A stretch of 64,000 bases of DNA from Bilophila wadsworthia ATCC 49260. GTDB taxonomy: Bacteria; Desulfobacterota; Desulfovibrionia; Desulfovibrionales; Desulfovibrionaceae. Below are positions 26,454-34,979 of this stretch, one piece after another; positions within the stretch are counted from its first letter, which is position 1; every line of letters starts with the position of its first letter. The stretch spans positions 21,487-85,486 of the forward strand of contig NZ_JNJP01000003.1 in NCBI RefSeq assembly GCF_000701705.1, written 5' to 3'. The notes beneath the pieces were generated by a model. The model was given only the letters and a program-made list of their open reading frames with translations. It searched no databases and was not told the origin of the DNA. The translations under genes were made by a program, and so were the position numbers.

Positions 26454-27488
26454 ATGCGATTCAAGACACTGTTTGCAGTATGCGCGCTTTTCGGCAGCCT
26501 GTTTCAGTCGTCGCCCTCCCTGTCCGAAACCCTCCGTACGGCATGGCTTGGCGAGCACGAGGCGTTTTTGACATGGTACGCAAAGGAAAAAGGCTGGGAC
26601 AAGGAAGCCGGATTGGACATCATCATGCTCCGGTTCGATTCCGGCAAGAGCCTCATCGAAAACGTCAGGGCCTACGATTGGGCCATCGCCGGTTGCGGGG
26701 CGGTTCCCGCCATGCAGGCCACCATGAGCGATCAGGTGGAAGTGATTGCCATCGCCAACGACGAATCTTCGGCCAACATGATCCTGACCCGCCCCGATAG
26801 CCCGATCCTTGCGGAAAAGGGATTCAATCCCGATTTCCCGAATGTCTTCGGGACGCCCGAATCCGTCAAGGGCAAGCTCATCCTGTGCCCCAAAAAAACG
26901 TCGGCCCGCTATCTGCTCGACAAATGGCTCGCCGCGCTCGGGCTTGAGGAGAAGGACGTCAAGATCGAGGAACTGGAACCGACACCCGCCCTCGGCGCGT
27001 TCAAGAACGGGTACGGCGATATCCTCGCCGTCTGGTCGCCGTTCACCCGCGAGGCCGAAACGCTCGGGTTCAAAGTCGCGGCGCATTCGCAGGATTGCGG
27101 TGCAACGCAGCCCGTGCTCCTTGTCGCGGATCGCGCGTTCACGGAAAAGAATCCGGACGCCGTGCGTGCGTTTTTGAAAGTCTACCTGCGGGTTGTGGAT
27201 GAGATCAAGGCGCAGGGCCCGGAAACATTGGCTCCAGCCTATGTCCGCTTCGCGGAGGCGTGGATGGGCAAAAAGTTTTCCGAGGCCGACGCCATTGCCG
27301 AACTGCGGGAACATCCCGTCTTTTCGCTGGAGGAGCAGCTTGCCCTGTTCGGGGAAGATGGGGAAAGCCCGCTGAAGGCATGGCTGGCCGAGATTGCGGC
27401 CTTTTCCGAGAAGATGAATCCCGACACGGCGCATCGGCACGCCACGCCCGAAGCCGTCTCGGACCGCTTCCTCAAGGCGCTCAAGTAA
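26454..27488 (+). CDS. NMT1/SsuA-like ABC transporter substrate-binding protein, orphan
   Basis: A 344-residue periplasmic binding protein with signal peptide TLFAVCALFGSLFQSSPSLSE. The fold follows nitrate/sulfonate/taurine binding proteins: LRTAWLGEHEAFLTWYAKEKGWDKEAGLDIIMLRFDSGKSLIENV, then GTPESVKGKLILCPKKTSARYLLDKWLAALGL and VLLVADRAFTEKNPDAVRAFLKVY. AAGGA precedes the ATG. It is divergent from the PrpR-like activator and has its own sigma-54 promoter. No permease or ATPase gene adjoins it, so it must use a distant transporter or act in sensing. Confidence 0.85.
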   Translation: MRFKTLFAVCALFGSLFQSSPSLSETLRTAWLGEHEAFLTWYAKEKGWDKEAGLDIIMLRFDSGKSLIENVRAYDWAIAGCGAVPAMQATMSDQVEVIAIANDESSANMILTRPDSPILAEKGFNPDFPNVFGTPESVKGKLILCPKKTSARYLLDKWLAALGLEEKDVKIEELEPTPALGAFKNGYGDILAVWSPFTREAETLGFKVAAHSQDCGATQPVLLVADRAFTEKNPDAVRAFLKVYLRVVDEIKAQGPETLAPAYVRFAEAWMGKKFSEADAIAELREHPVFSLEEQLALFGEDGESPLKAWLAEIAAFSEKMNPDTAHRHATPEAVSDRFLKALK

Positions 27489-27649
27489 TCCTCCGAAGAC
27501 ATGGGAAGAAGGCTTTTGCGGCGTTTCCGCAGAGGGCTTTCGGATGCGGCGATTCCGTTTCACCCGGCTTTCCGGCGTTTTTACCCGGAACCGTGTGAAA
27601 CGGCAACAGAAACGCAATGGGGACTGCCTCTTTCCCGCTACACCAGCGT

Positions 27650-27691
27650 GAAAACGCCTCCCACCCTGGTCCAGGGGCGGGAGGCGTTTTC
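27650..27691 (+). terminator. Terminator after the orphan binding-protein gene
   Basis: GAAAACGCCTCCC and GGGAGGCGTTTTC pair perfectly; the A- and T-rich ends make it bidirectional. The rest of 27489-27810 holds no gene. Confidence 0.8.
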
Positions 27692-27764
27692 ATGTGTGGG
27701 GCTCAATGGAAAAACTTTTCCCGTATAGGGAGGATGCCCCCGTTTCCCCATCCGGAGAGGGAAA

Positions 27765-27789
27765 GAGCCCGGAGGGGCATTCCGGGCTC
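27765..27789 (-). terminator. Hairpin after the TRAP binding-protein gene
   Basis: GAGCCCGGA pairs with TCCGGGCTC around a 7-base loop, 22 bases beyond the minus-strand stop. No clear T-run follows. Confidence 0.5.
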
Positions 27790-27810
27790 GGCAGGTCCGG
27801 ATGGAAGGGG

Positions 27811-28818
27811 TTACTTCCAGAGGGGCTTGCCGCAGGCCTTCAGGTAGGCGTTGATGGTTTCCTTGCCGCCTACGAAGTCGGCCATTTCAGGCCAGACCTT
27901 TTCCATCGCGGCCTTTTTCCACACGTCTTCGTCTTCCAGCTGCGAGACTTGGAGGCCGTTGTCGATGAGGTATTTCTTGGCCGCGTCAGCTTGCTCGATC
28001 TGGTACTTGAGCACTTTTTCCTGCGCGTATTTACCCGCATCTATCAGCAGTTTCTGCATTTCGGGGGTCATCTTCTTGAAGACGCGCTCGCTGATGACCA
28101 GAGGCTGGAGCTGATAGGTGTAATGGACTTCGGTGAGGTATTTCTGGTTGGCTTCATTGAACTTATTGGCCTTGAAGCCGATGTAGCCGTAGCACTGGCC
28201 GTCCACGACGCCCTGCTGAAGCGCGGTGAAGGTTTCGGCCCAGGAGATAGGGGTCGGGCTGCCGCCGAAGGCTTTATAAGCGGCGATCAGCACGGCGCTC
28301 TGGGGCACGCGGAACTTCAGGCCCTGCATGTCGGCCATCTTGGTGATGGGGCGCTTGGCATTGGAGATGTAGCGGAAGTCCGTATAGGTCCACGTAAGGA
28401 TACGGAATCCTGATTTTGTGGCATAGCTGTTCAACAATTCCGCAGGAGCGCTGTTGGTGCCCGTTACCACTTCGTCTATGTTGGAGAACAGGTAGGGCAG
28501 GGTCAGCAGGCCGAGTTTTTTCTCGAAAGGCACGAGGTTGGCTATGCCGGCCATCGCCATGGGCAGCGTGCCTTTCTGCACGTTGCGGAGGCATTCGCTT
28601 TCGTCGCCGAGAGAGCCGCTGTAGAAGCACTGGATCTCGACGTCACCTTTCGTCTTTTCTTCGATGTATTCCTTAAAGGCATTGCCGACCACGCCCATTT
28701 CGGAATCTTCAGGATCACCAGCGGCGATTTTCAATGTCTGGCTCGGGGCAGCGGAGGCATAGCCGGTCGACAAGAGCAGGATCATAAGCAGCAGGGACAG
28801 GATCTTTGGGCATTTCAT
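27811..28818 (-). CDS. TRAP transporter substrate-binding protein, DctP family, orphan
   Basis: A 335-residue periplasmic binding protein. The signal peptide (ILSLLLMILLLSTGYASA) precedes LKIAAGDPEDSEMGVVGNAFKEYIEEKTKGDVEIQCFYSGSLGDESECLRNVQKGTLPMAM, the DctP N-terminal lobe. The conserved arginine segment that binds carboxylates is in MQGLKFRVPQSAV, and WAETFTALQQGVVDGQ is the usual hinge helix. No dctQ or dctM gene is in the window, so the membrane partners are elsewhere. The upstream region is very AT-rich. The ligand is probably an organic acid. Confidence 0.9.
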   Translation of the reverse strand: MKCPKILSLLLMILLLSTGYASAAPSQTLKIAAGDPEDSEMGVVGNAFKEYIEEKTKGDVEIQCFYSGSLGDESECLRNVQKGTLPMAMAGIANLVPFEKKLGLLTLPYLFSNIDEVVTGTNSAPAELLNSYATKSGFRILTWTYTDFRYISNAKRPITKMADMQGLKFRVPQSAVLIAAYKAFGGSPTPISWAETFTALQQGVVDGQCYGYIGFKANKFNEANQKYLTEVHYTYQLQPLVISERVFKKMTPEMQKLLIDAGKYAQEKVLKYQIEQADAAKKYLIDNGLQVSQLEDEDVWKKAAMEKVWPEMADFVGGKETINAYLKACGKPLWK

Positions 28819-28959
28819 CGAGTTTCTCTTCCTTGATGTAAGGGGTTAGAGGCTTGCGACTCACCGTTGGATCATTTTCTTGATGTATCACCTCCCAGGG
28901 GAATCGCCGCAAATAATGGGCGACGGGTTGTTTGTGAACGAAAAAAATGTTGGTTTTTT

Positions 28960-29190
28960 GACATATTCCATGTAATTTCAATAATAAATAATATATATGA
29001 GTCAAAATTGATATTTTTATATAAATATAAATAAAAAAATTGAGCATAATTATATATAAAATATACATAATTATGGAAACTACATATATTTTTATAGTAT
29101 TTTAAGATAATTATGAATATTAATATATAAGCATTCGGTATAATAAAATATTTTTGTTGTCATAGATATATCAGATTCGTATAAGGTTGT
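28960..29190. other. Strongly AT-rich intergenic island
   Basis: Within the 28819-29545 gap this part is almost pure A and T, in sharp contrast to the GC-rich surroundings. It has no convincing coding frame. It lies upstream of the TRAP binding-protein gene and may be a promoter or curved-DNA region. I see nothing else in the gap. Confidence 0.6.
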
Positions 29191-29545
29191 CTACAAGCGA
29201 CATGATAAAAAAATGGCAAGGACGTCATACGTCCCTGAAATAGTGCTCATACATACGGGGCAATCCGCATGTAGGGCATGAGCGTGTGCGGCCCCCGAAG
29301 AGGATGTTGATCCGCTGAAAAAGAGAAAGGCCGCGGTGTGATCCGGTAAAATCGAGCTGGATATATGGGGACGGAGGGAGGAAAAGGGGAAGGCTGGGCA
29401 GCACCGCGCGGGGGCTGGCGTTTTCAGGGAAAAAATGTTCGTATGCTGACGGTTGCGCGTACGCCCGGAGAGGCGCTCCGCAGCCCTACGAACAACGCTT
29501 TCCGGCGTCCCGCGAAGGCCGCCGCACACGCATCAGGAGGGCAGG

Positions 29546-29965
29546 ATGCCGTCTTACGAAGAAGTCCGTTACCATTTCAACCATCATGATCCGTTCGCCC
29601 GGCATATGGGCATCGAGCTCCTCGAAGTCGGGTCTGAGCATGGCGTGGCGATCATGCCGCTGGACGAGCGCCACCGCAACGGCATGGGCCACGCGCACGG
29701 CGGGGCCATTTTCGCGCTGGTGGACATGACGTTCGCCACGGTTTCCAATGCCGCCGGGCTCTATTGCGTCAACGCCCAGACGAACATTTCCTACCTCGAG
29801 CCGGGGCGCATCGGCCCCCTGCGCGGCGAAGCCCGCAAGATCCGCTCAGGCCGGAATCTGGGGACCTATGACGTCCGCATCACCGATTCGGACGGGACGC
29901 TGGTCGCCATCGCCACCGTCACCGGGTTTATGACCAAATACCCCATTCAGCCGAAAGGCGCATAG
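29546..29965 (+). CDS. PaaI family hotdog thioesterase
   Basis: A 139-residue cytoplasmic hotdog-fold protein expected to hydrolyse acyl- or phenylacyl-CoA esters. RNGMGHAHGGAIFALVDMTFATVSNAA is the conserved catalytic helix region, with the HGG motif. NISYLEPGRIGPLRGEARKIRSGRNLGTYDVRITDSDGTLVAIATVTGFM completes the sheet. ATG 29546 follows AGGAGG. It stands alone; its partner pathway is not evident. Confidence 0.88.
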   Translation: MPSYEEVRYHFNHHDPFARHMGIELLEVGSEHGVAIMPLDERHRNGMGHAHGGAIFALVDMTFATVSNAAGLYCVNAQTNISYLEPGRIGPLRGEARKIRSGRNLGTYDVRITDSDGTLVAIATVTGFMTKYPIQPKGA

Positions 29966-30049
29966 CGCTACAGAGGGTGCGCCGACAACGGAGCAGCCCG
30001 TTCCCGAGCATGTGGGACGGGTTTTGTCGTGTCTGGCTTCCAGAAATGA

Positions 30050-30074
30050 AAAAGGCGGGAGTTCCCCGCCTTTT
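30050..30074. terminator. Bidirectional terminator between thioesterase and ABC operon
   Basis: AAAAGGCGGG pairs with CCCGCCTTTT around a 5-base loop. It serves the thioesterase on the plus strand and the ABC operon on the minus strand. Confidence 0.85.
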
Positions 30075-30096
30075 CCGGTTTGGCCGCCGCTACGGG

Positions 30097-30981
30097 TTAT
30101 TTGTGCCCTTCCATGCGGGGCTGGGCTTGATCCTGCCCGAGCTGGGAGTAGGCTTCGAGAAAATCCGCCGCGTTGACCGCTCCCGTGGCGAAGGACTTCA
30201 TGGCTTCGTCGTGCAGCAGTTCCAGCACTTCGCGCTTGATGTCCACGTATTCGGGCATGGCCATCATGTCGAAGGTGCGCGGGCGGGGCAGGTTGACGTC
30301 CATGACCTTCTTGACCTGGCAAGGCTGATTCGTCAGCACGACCAGACGGTCGGCAAGGAAAATGCCTTCCTCCAGCTCGGAGGTGACGAACAGGTTGGTC
30401 CCCCGGTGCTCCTCAAAAAGGCGCACGTAGTATTCCTGCATGAGGGCGCGGGTCATGGCGTCCAGACCGCGGAAGGGCTCGTCCATCATCATGACCTTCG
30501 GCTGGTTGATCATGGCGCGGACCAGTTCGGCGCGGCGCTGCATACCGCCCGAGAGCTGCGAGGGGTACTTGCTGCGGAAATCCTCGAGGCCGACCATTTC
30601 CAGCAGCTTCATGGTTGTGTTTTCGAGGTCCTTGCCGCTCAGCTCGCCGCGCACGCGGGGGCCGTAGCTGACGTTTTCGAACACGGTCATCCACGGGAAC
30701 AGCGCGGTCTCCTGAAACACGACCAGACGGTCGGGTCCGGGGCCGGAGACTTTTTCCCCGTCAATGAGGATGCTGCCCGCGTCGGGCGTCTCATAGCCCG
30801 CCAGCATGTTGATGAGCGCCGACTTGCCGCAGCCCGACGGCCCGATGAGGACGGTGAGCTTGCTTTTTTCCAGCGTGAAGGAACAATCCTTGATGACTTC
30901 CTTATGCAGGGGGCCGATGCCGTAGCCTTTGCAGAGGTCGGCGATCTGCATTTCGCCGTATCCCATACCGATGTCGCTCAT
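30097..30981 (-). CDS. ABC transporter ATP-binding protein 2 (SsuB/NrtD-like), switch histidine missing
   Basis: A 294-residue cytoplasmic ATPase of a nitrate/sulfonate-type importer. Walker A GPSGCGKSA is at 47-55, the Q-loop at Q90, signature LSGGM at 143-147 and Walker B MMMDEP with Glu168. At the H-loop position the sequence is FVTSELEEG, with Ser201 where the hydrolysis switch histidine normally sits. It is the last of five genes on the minus strand (binding protein, permease, ATPase, permease, ATPase). The other ATPase in the operon keeps the histidine but has a poor signature, so the two probably form an asymmetric pair. AGAGAGG precedes the ATG. Confidence 0.9.
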   Translation of the reverse strand: MSDIGMGYGEMQIADLCKGYGIGPLHKEVIKDCSFTLEKSKLTVLIGPSGCGKSALINMLAGYETPDAGSILIDGEKVSGPGPDRLVVFQETALFPWMTVFENVSYGPRVRGELSGKDLENTTMKLLEMVGLEDFRSKYPSQLSGGMQRRAELVRAMINQPKVMMMDEPFRGLDAMTRALMQEYYVRLFEEHRGTNLFVTSELEEGIFLADRLVVLTNQPCQVKKVMDVNLPRPRTFDMMAMPEYVDIKREVLELLHDEAMKSFATGAVNAADFLEAYSQLGQDQAQPRMEGHK

Positions 30982-30993
30982 GGTCGCCTCTCT

Positions 30994-31770
30994 TTAGAAT
31001 GTACGCAGCCACGGGGTCATGCGGGCGCCCGCGAAGCGGATGATGGCCGAACAGACGTATCCGGCTATGCCGATGCTCATCATGCCGATGATGATGACCG
31101 GGAATTCGCCCGCAACGTAGGCGCTCCACGTCAGGTAGCCGAGGCCGGTGCGGCTGGCGATCATTTCGGCGGCGACCACGACGGCCCACGTCACGCCCAT
31201 GCCGACGGTCATGCCGACGACGATGCTCGGAAGGCTGCCGGGAAGCAGGATGTGCCAGAACATGTCGGAACGCGAGGAACCGAGGGAGCGGGCGGCCCGC
31301 AGGTAGCGGGCGTCGATGCTGCGCACGCCGTCCACGATGTTGATCACGACGATGAAGAACGCCCCGAGGAAGGTAACGAAGACCATGCTCATTTCAGGGG
31401 TGGGCCAGAAGATGACCGCGACCGGAACCCACGCCAGCGGCGGAACCGGGCGCATGATTTCGAACACAGGATAGATGAGGCTGTGCGCCGTCTTGCTGGC
31501 CCCGAGGAGCAGGCCCAGCGGGATGCCGATGGCCTGCGCGAGGACGAAGCCGCCCACGATGCGCATCATGCTGTCGCGCCACGAGATCCAGTAGAAGGCG
31601 TCGGTAAGCTGCTTGCCCATGGAGCCGATGACGGACGAGGGCGCGGGGACGTTGCCGATGATAGGCACGTGCAGGCGGGTGCAGATTTCCCAAACGACGG
31701 TGAACACGATGATGGATATGATGCCGCGCCGCGCGGTTGCGCTGCACAGGCTCTTTTTGATCGACGACAT
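30994..31770 (-). CDS. ABC transporter permease 2 (SsuC/NrtB-like)
   Basis: A 258-residue membrane protein with about six helices. The binding-protein-dependent transport motif (EAA loop) is at DARYLRAARSLGSSRSDMFWHILLPGSLPSIVVGM. The N terminus GIISIIVFTVVWEICTRLHVP begins the first helix. It resembles permease 1 of the same operon in order and motifs but differs in sequence, so the channel is probably a heterodimer. AAGGAG lies before the ATG. Confidence 0.9.
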   Translation of the reverse strand: MSSIKKSLCSATARRGIISIIVFTVVWEICTRLHVPIIGNVPAPSSVIGSMGKQLTDAFYWISWRDSMMRIVGGFVLAQAIGIPLGLLLGASKTAHSLIYPVFEIMRPVPPLAWVPVAVIFWPTPEMSMVFVTFLGAFFIVVINIVDGVRSIDARYLRAARSLGSSRSDMFWHILLPGSLPSIVVGMTVGMGVTWAVVVAAEMIASRTGLGYLTWSAYVAGEFPVIIIGMMSIGIAGYVCSAIIRFAGARMTPWLRTF

Positions 31771-31784
31771 GGTGTCTCCTTCGG

Positions 31785-32621
31785 TTACATTTCCCGTTCG
31801 CCGGCCTTGAATGCCTTGAGGGCTTCCTCATGGACGGCGGAGATGCATTCTTCCTTCAGCCGCGTGTAGGTCGGCGAGGACAGCACGCGGAAGTCGCGGG
31901 GGCGGGGGATGTCCACGTCGAGGATCTTTTTGATGGTCGCGGGGCGGGTGGTCATGATGTAGACCTTGCTCCCGAGGAAGATGGCCTCTTCAAGGTCGTG
32001 CGTGATGAAGAAGACGGTGGTCTTGCTCCTATCGTACACCTGAAGCAGGAACTGGTGCACCACGGTCTTGGTCAGGGCGTCCATGGCCCGGAACGGCTCG
32101 TCGAGCAGGAGCACGCGGGGGTTGTTCATCATGGCCCGGGCGATTTCCACGCGGCGGCGCATACCCGAGGAGATTTCGCTCGGGTAGTTGTTCTCGATGC
32201 CCATGAGGCCCATTTGGCCGAGCATCTCCATGGCCTTGTCCTCCGCCTCTTCCTTGCGCATGGCCTTCTGGACGATGGGCCCGAAGGTGACGTTCTCAAG
32301 CACGGTGAACCATGGGAACAGCGCGCCGTTCTGGAAGACCACGATGCGGTCGGAGCCGGGCTGCGCCTGCTTGTCGGCGGAGCAGAGCACTTCGCCGTCG
32401 AGGAGGATTTCTCCGCTGCTGATGCTGTGGAAGCCCGCGATGGCGTTGAGGAGGGTTGTTTTGCCGCATCCCGAAGGGCCGACGACCACGCAGAACTCGC
32501 CGGGGGCGATGTCCATGGTGCAGCGGTCCACGGCAAGGACCTTGGCGCCGTCGGGATCGTATATCTTGCTGACGTTGTTGATCTGGATGTGCCCGCGCGT
32601 GGGCGTTTCGTTGCCGCTCAT
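31785..32621 (-). CDS. ABC transporter ATP-binding protein 1 (SsuB/NrtC-like), degenerate signature
   Basis: A 278-residue ATPase. Walker A GPSGCGKTT is at 48-56, the Q-loop at Q97, Walker B LLLDEP with Glu175 and the switch His208 in FITHDLEEA. The signature reads ISSGM (150-154) instead of LSGGQ. The start ATG 32621 follows GGAGGAAG; it overlaps the end of permease 1 by four bases (ATGA). It is paired with ATP-binding protein 2, whose lesion is in the H-loop. Confidence 0.9.
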   Translation of the reverse strand: MSGNETPTRGHIQINNVSKIYDPDGAKVLAVDRCTMDIAPGEFCVVVGPSGCGKTTLLNAIAGFHSISSGEILLDGEVLCSADKQAQPGSDRIVVFQNGALFPWFTVLENVTFGPIVQKAMRKEEAEDKAMEMLGQMGLMGIENNYPSEISSGMRRRVEIARAMMNNPRVLLLDEPFRAMDALTKTVVHQFLLQVYDRSKTTVFFITHDLEEAIFLGSKVYIMTTRPATIKKILDVDIPRPRDFRVLSSPTYTRLKEECISAVHEEALKAFKAGEREM

Positions 32622-33487
32622 CGTACTTCCTCCCTGACCTTCCACTGCATGAGGCGGTTGCCTATCATACGGATGAGCAAGCTGCTCAACGAGCCGATGA
32701 CGCCGAGCGTGATCATGGCGATGATGATCACGGGGTATTGCACCAGCATAAACGAGTTCCAGATGAGGTAGCCGAGGCCGTATTCGCCCGCGAGCATTTC
32801 GCCCGCGACCAGCGAGAACCACGCGTACCCCATGCTGATCTGAAGGCCGGTGAAGATGAACGGCATGGCGCCCGGCAGGATGACCTTGAAGAATACGTCG
32901 CGGGGCCGTGCGCCGAGTGAGCGGGCCGCGCGGAAATAGGATTCGTCGATGGACTCCACGCCGAGCAGGGTGTTGAGCACCGTGGCGAAGTAGGAACCGA
33001 GGAACGTCAGGAACACGATGGACGCCTCACGTCCGGGCCACATCAGGATCGCCAGCGGGACCCATGCCAGCATGGGGATGGGGCGCAGGGTTTCGAGCAG
33101 CGGGAAGGAGTAGTCCTTGAACGTCTTGTTCCAGCCCATGAACAGGCCGGTGGGCACGCCGAGGAGCGTGGCGAGCATGAAGGCCTGGAATACGCGCCAG
33201 ACGCTGATGCCGATGTGGGCGTAATAGTCGCTGGTATAGATGGAGATCCCGTAGATGGGGTCTTTGGAGACCCATTCCTGGAAGCTGGCCACGGGGCCGG
33301 GGAGCTTTTCAAAATAGGGCAGCTGGAAATATTCCGTCGTCAGGTACCAGAAGAGTACGAAGGCCACCAGACCGAGCGCGTTCAGGTATGGGGTCGGACT
33401 CTTCAGCCAGAGTTTCGTATTCGCCAGCGTCACTTCCCAGGCGCTTGGGCCTTTGGTCGTCTGGCGTTGCATGATGGCTTGGCTCAT
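32618..33487 (-). CDS. ABC transporter permease 1 (SsuC/NrtB-like)
   Basis: A 289-residue permease with six helices. NALGLVAFVLFWYLTTEYFQLPYFEKLPGPVASFQEWV starts the protein and the EAA loop is at DESYFRAARSLGARPRDVFFKVILPGAMPFIFTGLQ. It is slightly longer at the N terminus than permease 2. The start lies about 150 bases after the binding-protein stop and its end overlaps the next ATPase gene, indicating translational coupling. Confidence 0.9.
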   Translation of the reverse strand: MSQAIMQRQTTKGPSAWEVTLANTKLWLKSPTPYLNALGLVAFVLFWYLTTEYFQLPYFEKLPGPVASFQEWVSKDPIYGISIYTSDYYAHIGISVWRVFQAFMLATLLGVPTGLFMGWNKTFKDYSFPLLETLRPIPMLAWVPLAILMWPGREASIVFLTFLGSYFATVLNTLLGVESIDESYFRAARSLGARPRDVFFKVILPGAMPFIFTGLQISMGYAWFSLVAGEMLAGEYGLGYLIWNSFMLVQYPVIIIAMITLGVIGSLSSLLIRMIGNRLMQWKVREEVR

Positions 33488-33636
33488 GGGGTTCCCCTCG
33501 GGGTTGGGGTGGGTTCAGCTTTGTGAAAAGCCCGTTTGAGGCGCAGGGGCTGAGACGCCGCCCTCAGGGGAGGGCCCGCCGCAAACGGTTTTCGTTGCGG
33601 TTCCGCTCCGGCGGGGAACGGAACCGCTGGGACCGG

Positions 33637-34749
33637 TTAGTTCTTGAAGGGGCAGTCGGCCGCCTTGGCACCCTTGATCACGCCGAGGGCGGCGTCGGGG
33701 CTGGCGGGAGCGTATCCGGCTTCCTTGAAGACTTCGCGGGCGAGCGTGTCGTCGACGGTGCCGTCGGGGAGCTTTTCCATGCTGATGATCTTGGACTTGA
33801 AGAGGAAGGGCGCGACTTCAACGATGTTGGCGTTTTCACGGTCGCCGAAATAGAAGTTCTTCCATTCGCGGACGGGGTCGGAACTGTCGGAGGGGACGAG
33901 GCCGTAGATGGAGTACCACAGCACGTTCTTCGGGATGCCGGTGGCGTACTTGGAAACCATATTGATGACGTTTTCCCAGTTGGCGGGATCGAGCATGTAG
34001 CGCTGTGCTTCGAGTTCGGCGCGCAGGTAGCCCTTGGCCACGTCGCGGTGGTTCTTCACAAAGTCGGCGCGCATGTTCAGGATGCCGAGGTCGGGGTTGT
34101 CGCAGGCGCTGCCGTCGGCCACGATGCGGGCGGTGCCTTCGCCTACGTCAGTGGCGATACGGGACAGGGTGGGCTCCCACAGGGAGGCGGCGTCGATCTT
34201 GCCGATGCGGAAGTTGGTGGCGATGACTTCGATGGACTGGTTCAGGTATTCGCCCGGCTTCACGTTATACTTTTCAAAGAAACGGCGGAGGTACTGGTCG
34301 GACGCGCTGCCCTTGGGGGCGGCGATGATCTTGCCGTCGAGCCAGCGGGCGACTTCTTCGTTGCTCTTGAATTCGGGGGCGTCCTTGCGGACCACGACGA
34401 GCGAGCAGCGGGTGCCCTTGGACATGCCGAGGGTGGCGACCATCTTGATTTCCGCCTGCTTCGGCTTGGAGCAGAGGATGGTGGCGGGCATGACGCTCAT
34501 GTAGCCGACCTGCGCCTTGTTCGCCAGCATGTTGTTGGCGACGACGGTGCCTTGCAGGGCGGGCTGAAATTCGATTTCCGTACCGGCGGGGGTATACTTC
34601 TTCCAGAGCCCCAGTTCGGCGTTGACGATGGCCTGATAGGAGATGGTGTCATAGGGCTGGAAGCCGACGACGAACTTTTCCGCAGCGGCGGGGGAGGCGA
34701 GCAGACCGAGGGAGAGCGCGAGCGTTCCGAGAAGAGACTTGATCTTCAT
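33637..34749 (-). CDS. Nitrate/sulfonate-type ABC transporter substrate-binding protein
   Basis: A 370-residue periplasmic binding protein and the first gene of the five-gene ABC importer. The signal peptide MKIKSLLGTLALSLGLLASPAAA ends before EKFVVGFQPYDTISYQAIVNAELGLWKKYTPAGTEIEF. GKIIAAPKGSASDQYLRRFFEKY and GKIDAASLWEPTLSRIA are the usual NMT1/SsuA segments. ATG 34749 marks the signal peptide start. Taurine, sulfonates, nitrate or thiamine precursors are all transported by this family, so the ligand is open. Confidence 0.9.
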   Translation of the reverse strand: MKIKSLLGTLALSLGLLASPAAAEKFVVGFQPYDTISYQAIVNAELGLWKKYTPAGTEIEFQPALQGTVVANNMLANKAQVGYMSVMPATILCSKPKQAEIKMVATLGMSKGTRCSLVVVRKDAPEFKSNEEVARWLDGKIIAAPKGSASDQYLRRFFEKYNVKPGEYLNQSIEVIATNFRIGKIDAASLWEPTLSRIATDVGEGTARIVADGSACDNPDLGILNMRADFVKNHRDVAKGYLRAELEAQRYMLDPANWENVINMVSKYATGIPKNVLWYSIYGLVPSDSSDPVREWKNFYFGDRENANIVEVAPFLFKSKIISMEKLPDGTVDDTLAREVFKEAGYAPASPDAALGVIKGAKAADCPFKN

Positions 34750-34936
34750 GGCTGTTTCCTGTCGTAAAGCGTCACAGTGTGGATGCGGGGCATCCGGGAC
34801 GTACCGCGTTCTTCCGCCAGGCGGCCAGCCTGAGGCGAAGGGACGAGCGCCGAGAGACGGAGGCTTTGCGGAAAAGCCCGTCGGGCGGAACGGCACATCC
34901 GGACCGGAATCGACATGGGAAAACAAGGCGCGTGGA

Positions 34937-34973
34937 GGGAACGGCCCCCAAGAGGAGACGAAAGGCCGTTCCC
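34937..34973 (-). terminator. Hairpin after the small membrane protein gene
   Basis: GGGAACGGCC pairs with GGCCGTTCCC around a 17-base loop, 7 bases beyond the minus-strand stop at 34980. It may partly separate the small gene from the ABC operon. Confidence 0.5.
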
Positions 34974-34979
34974 GGTCCG

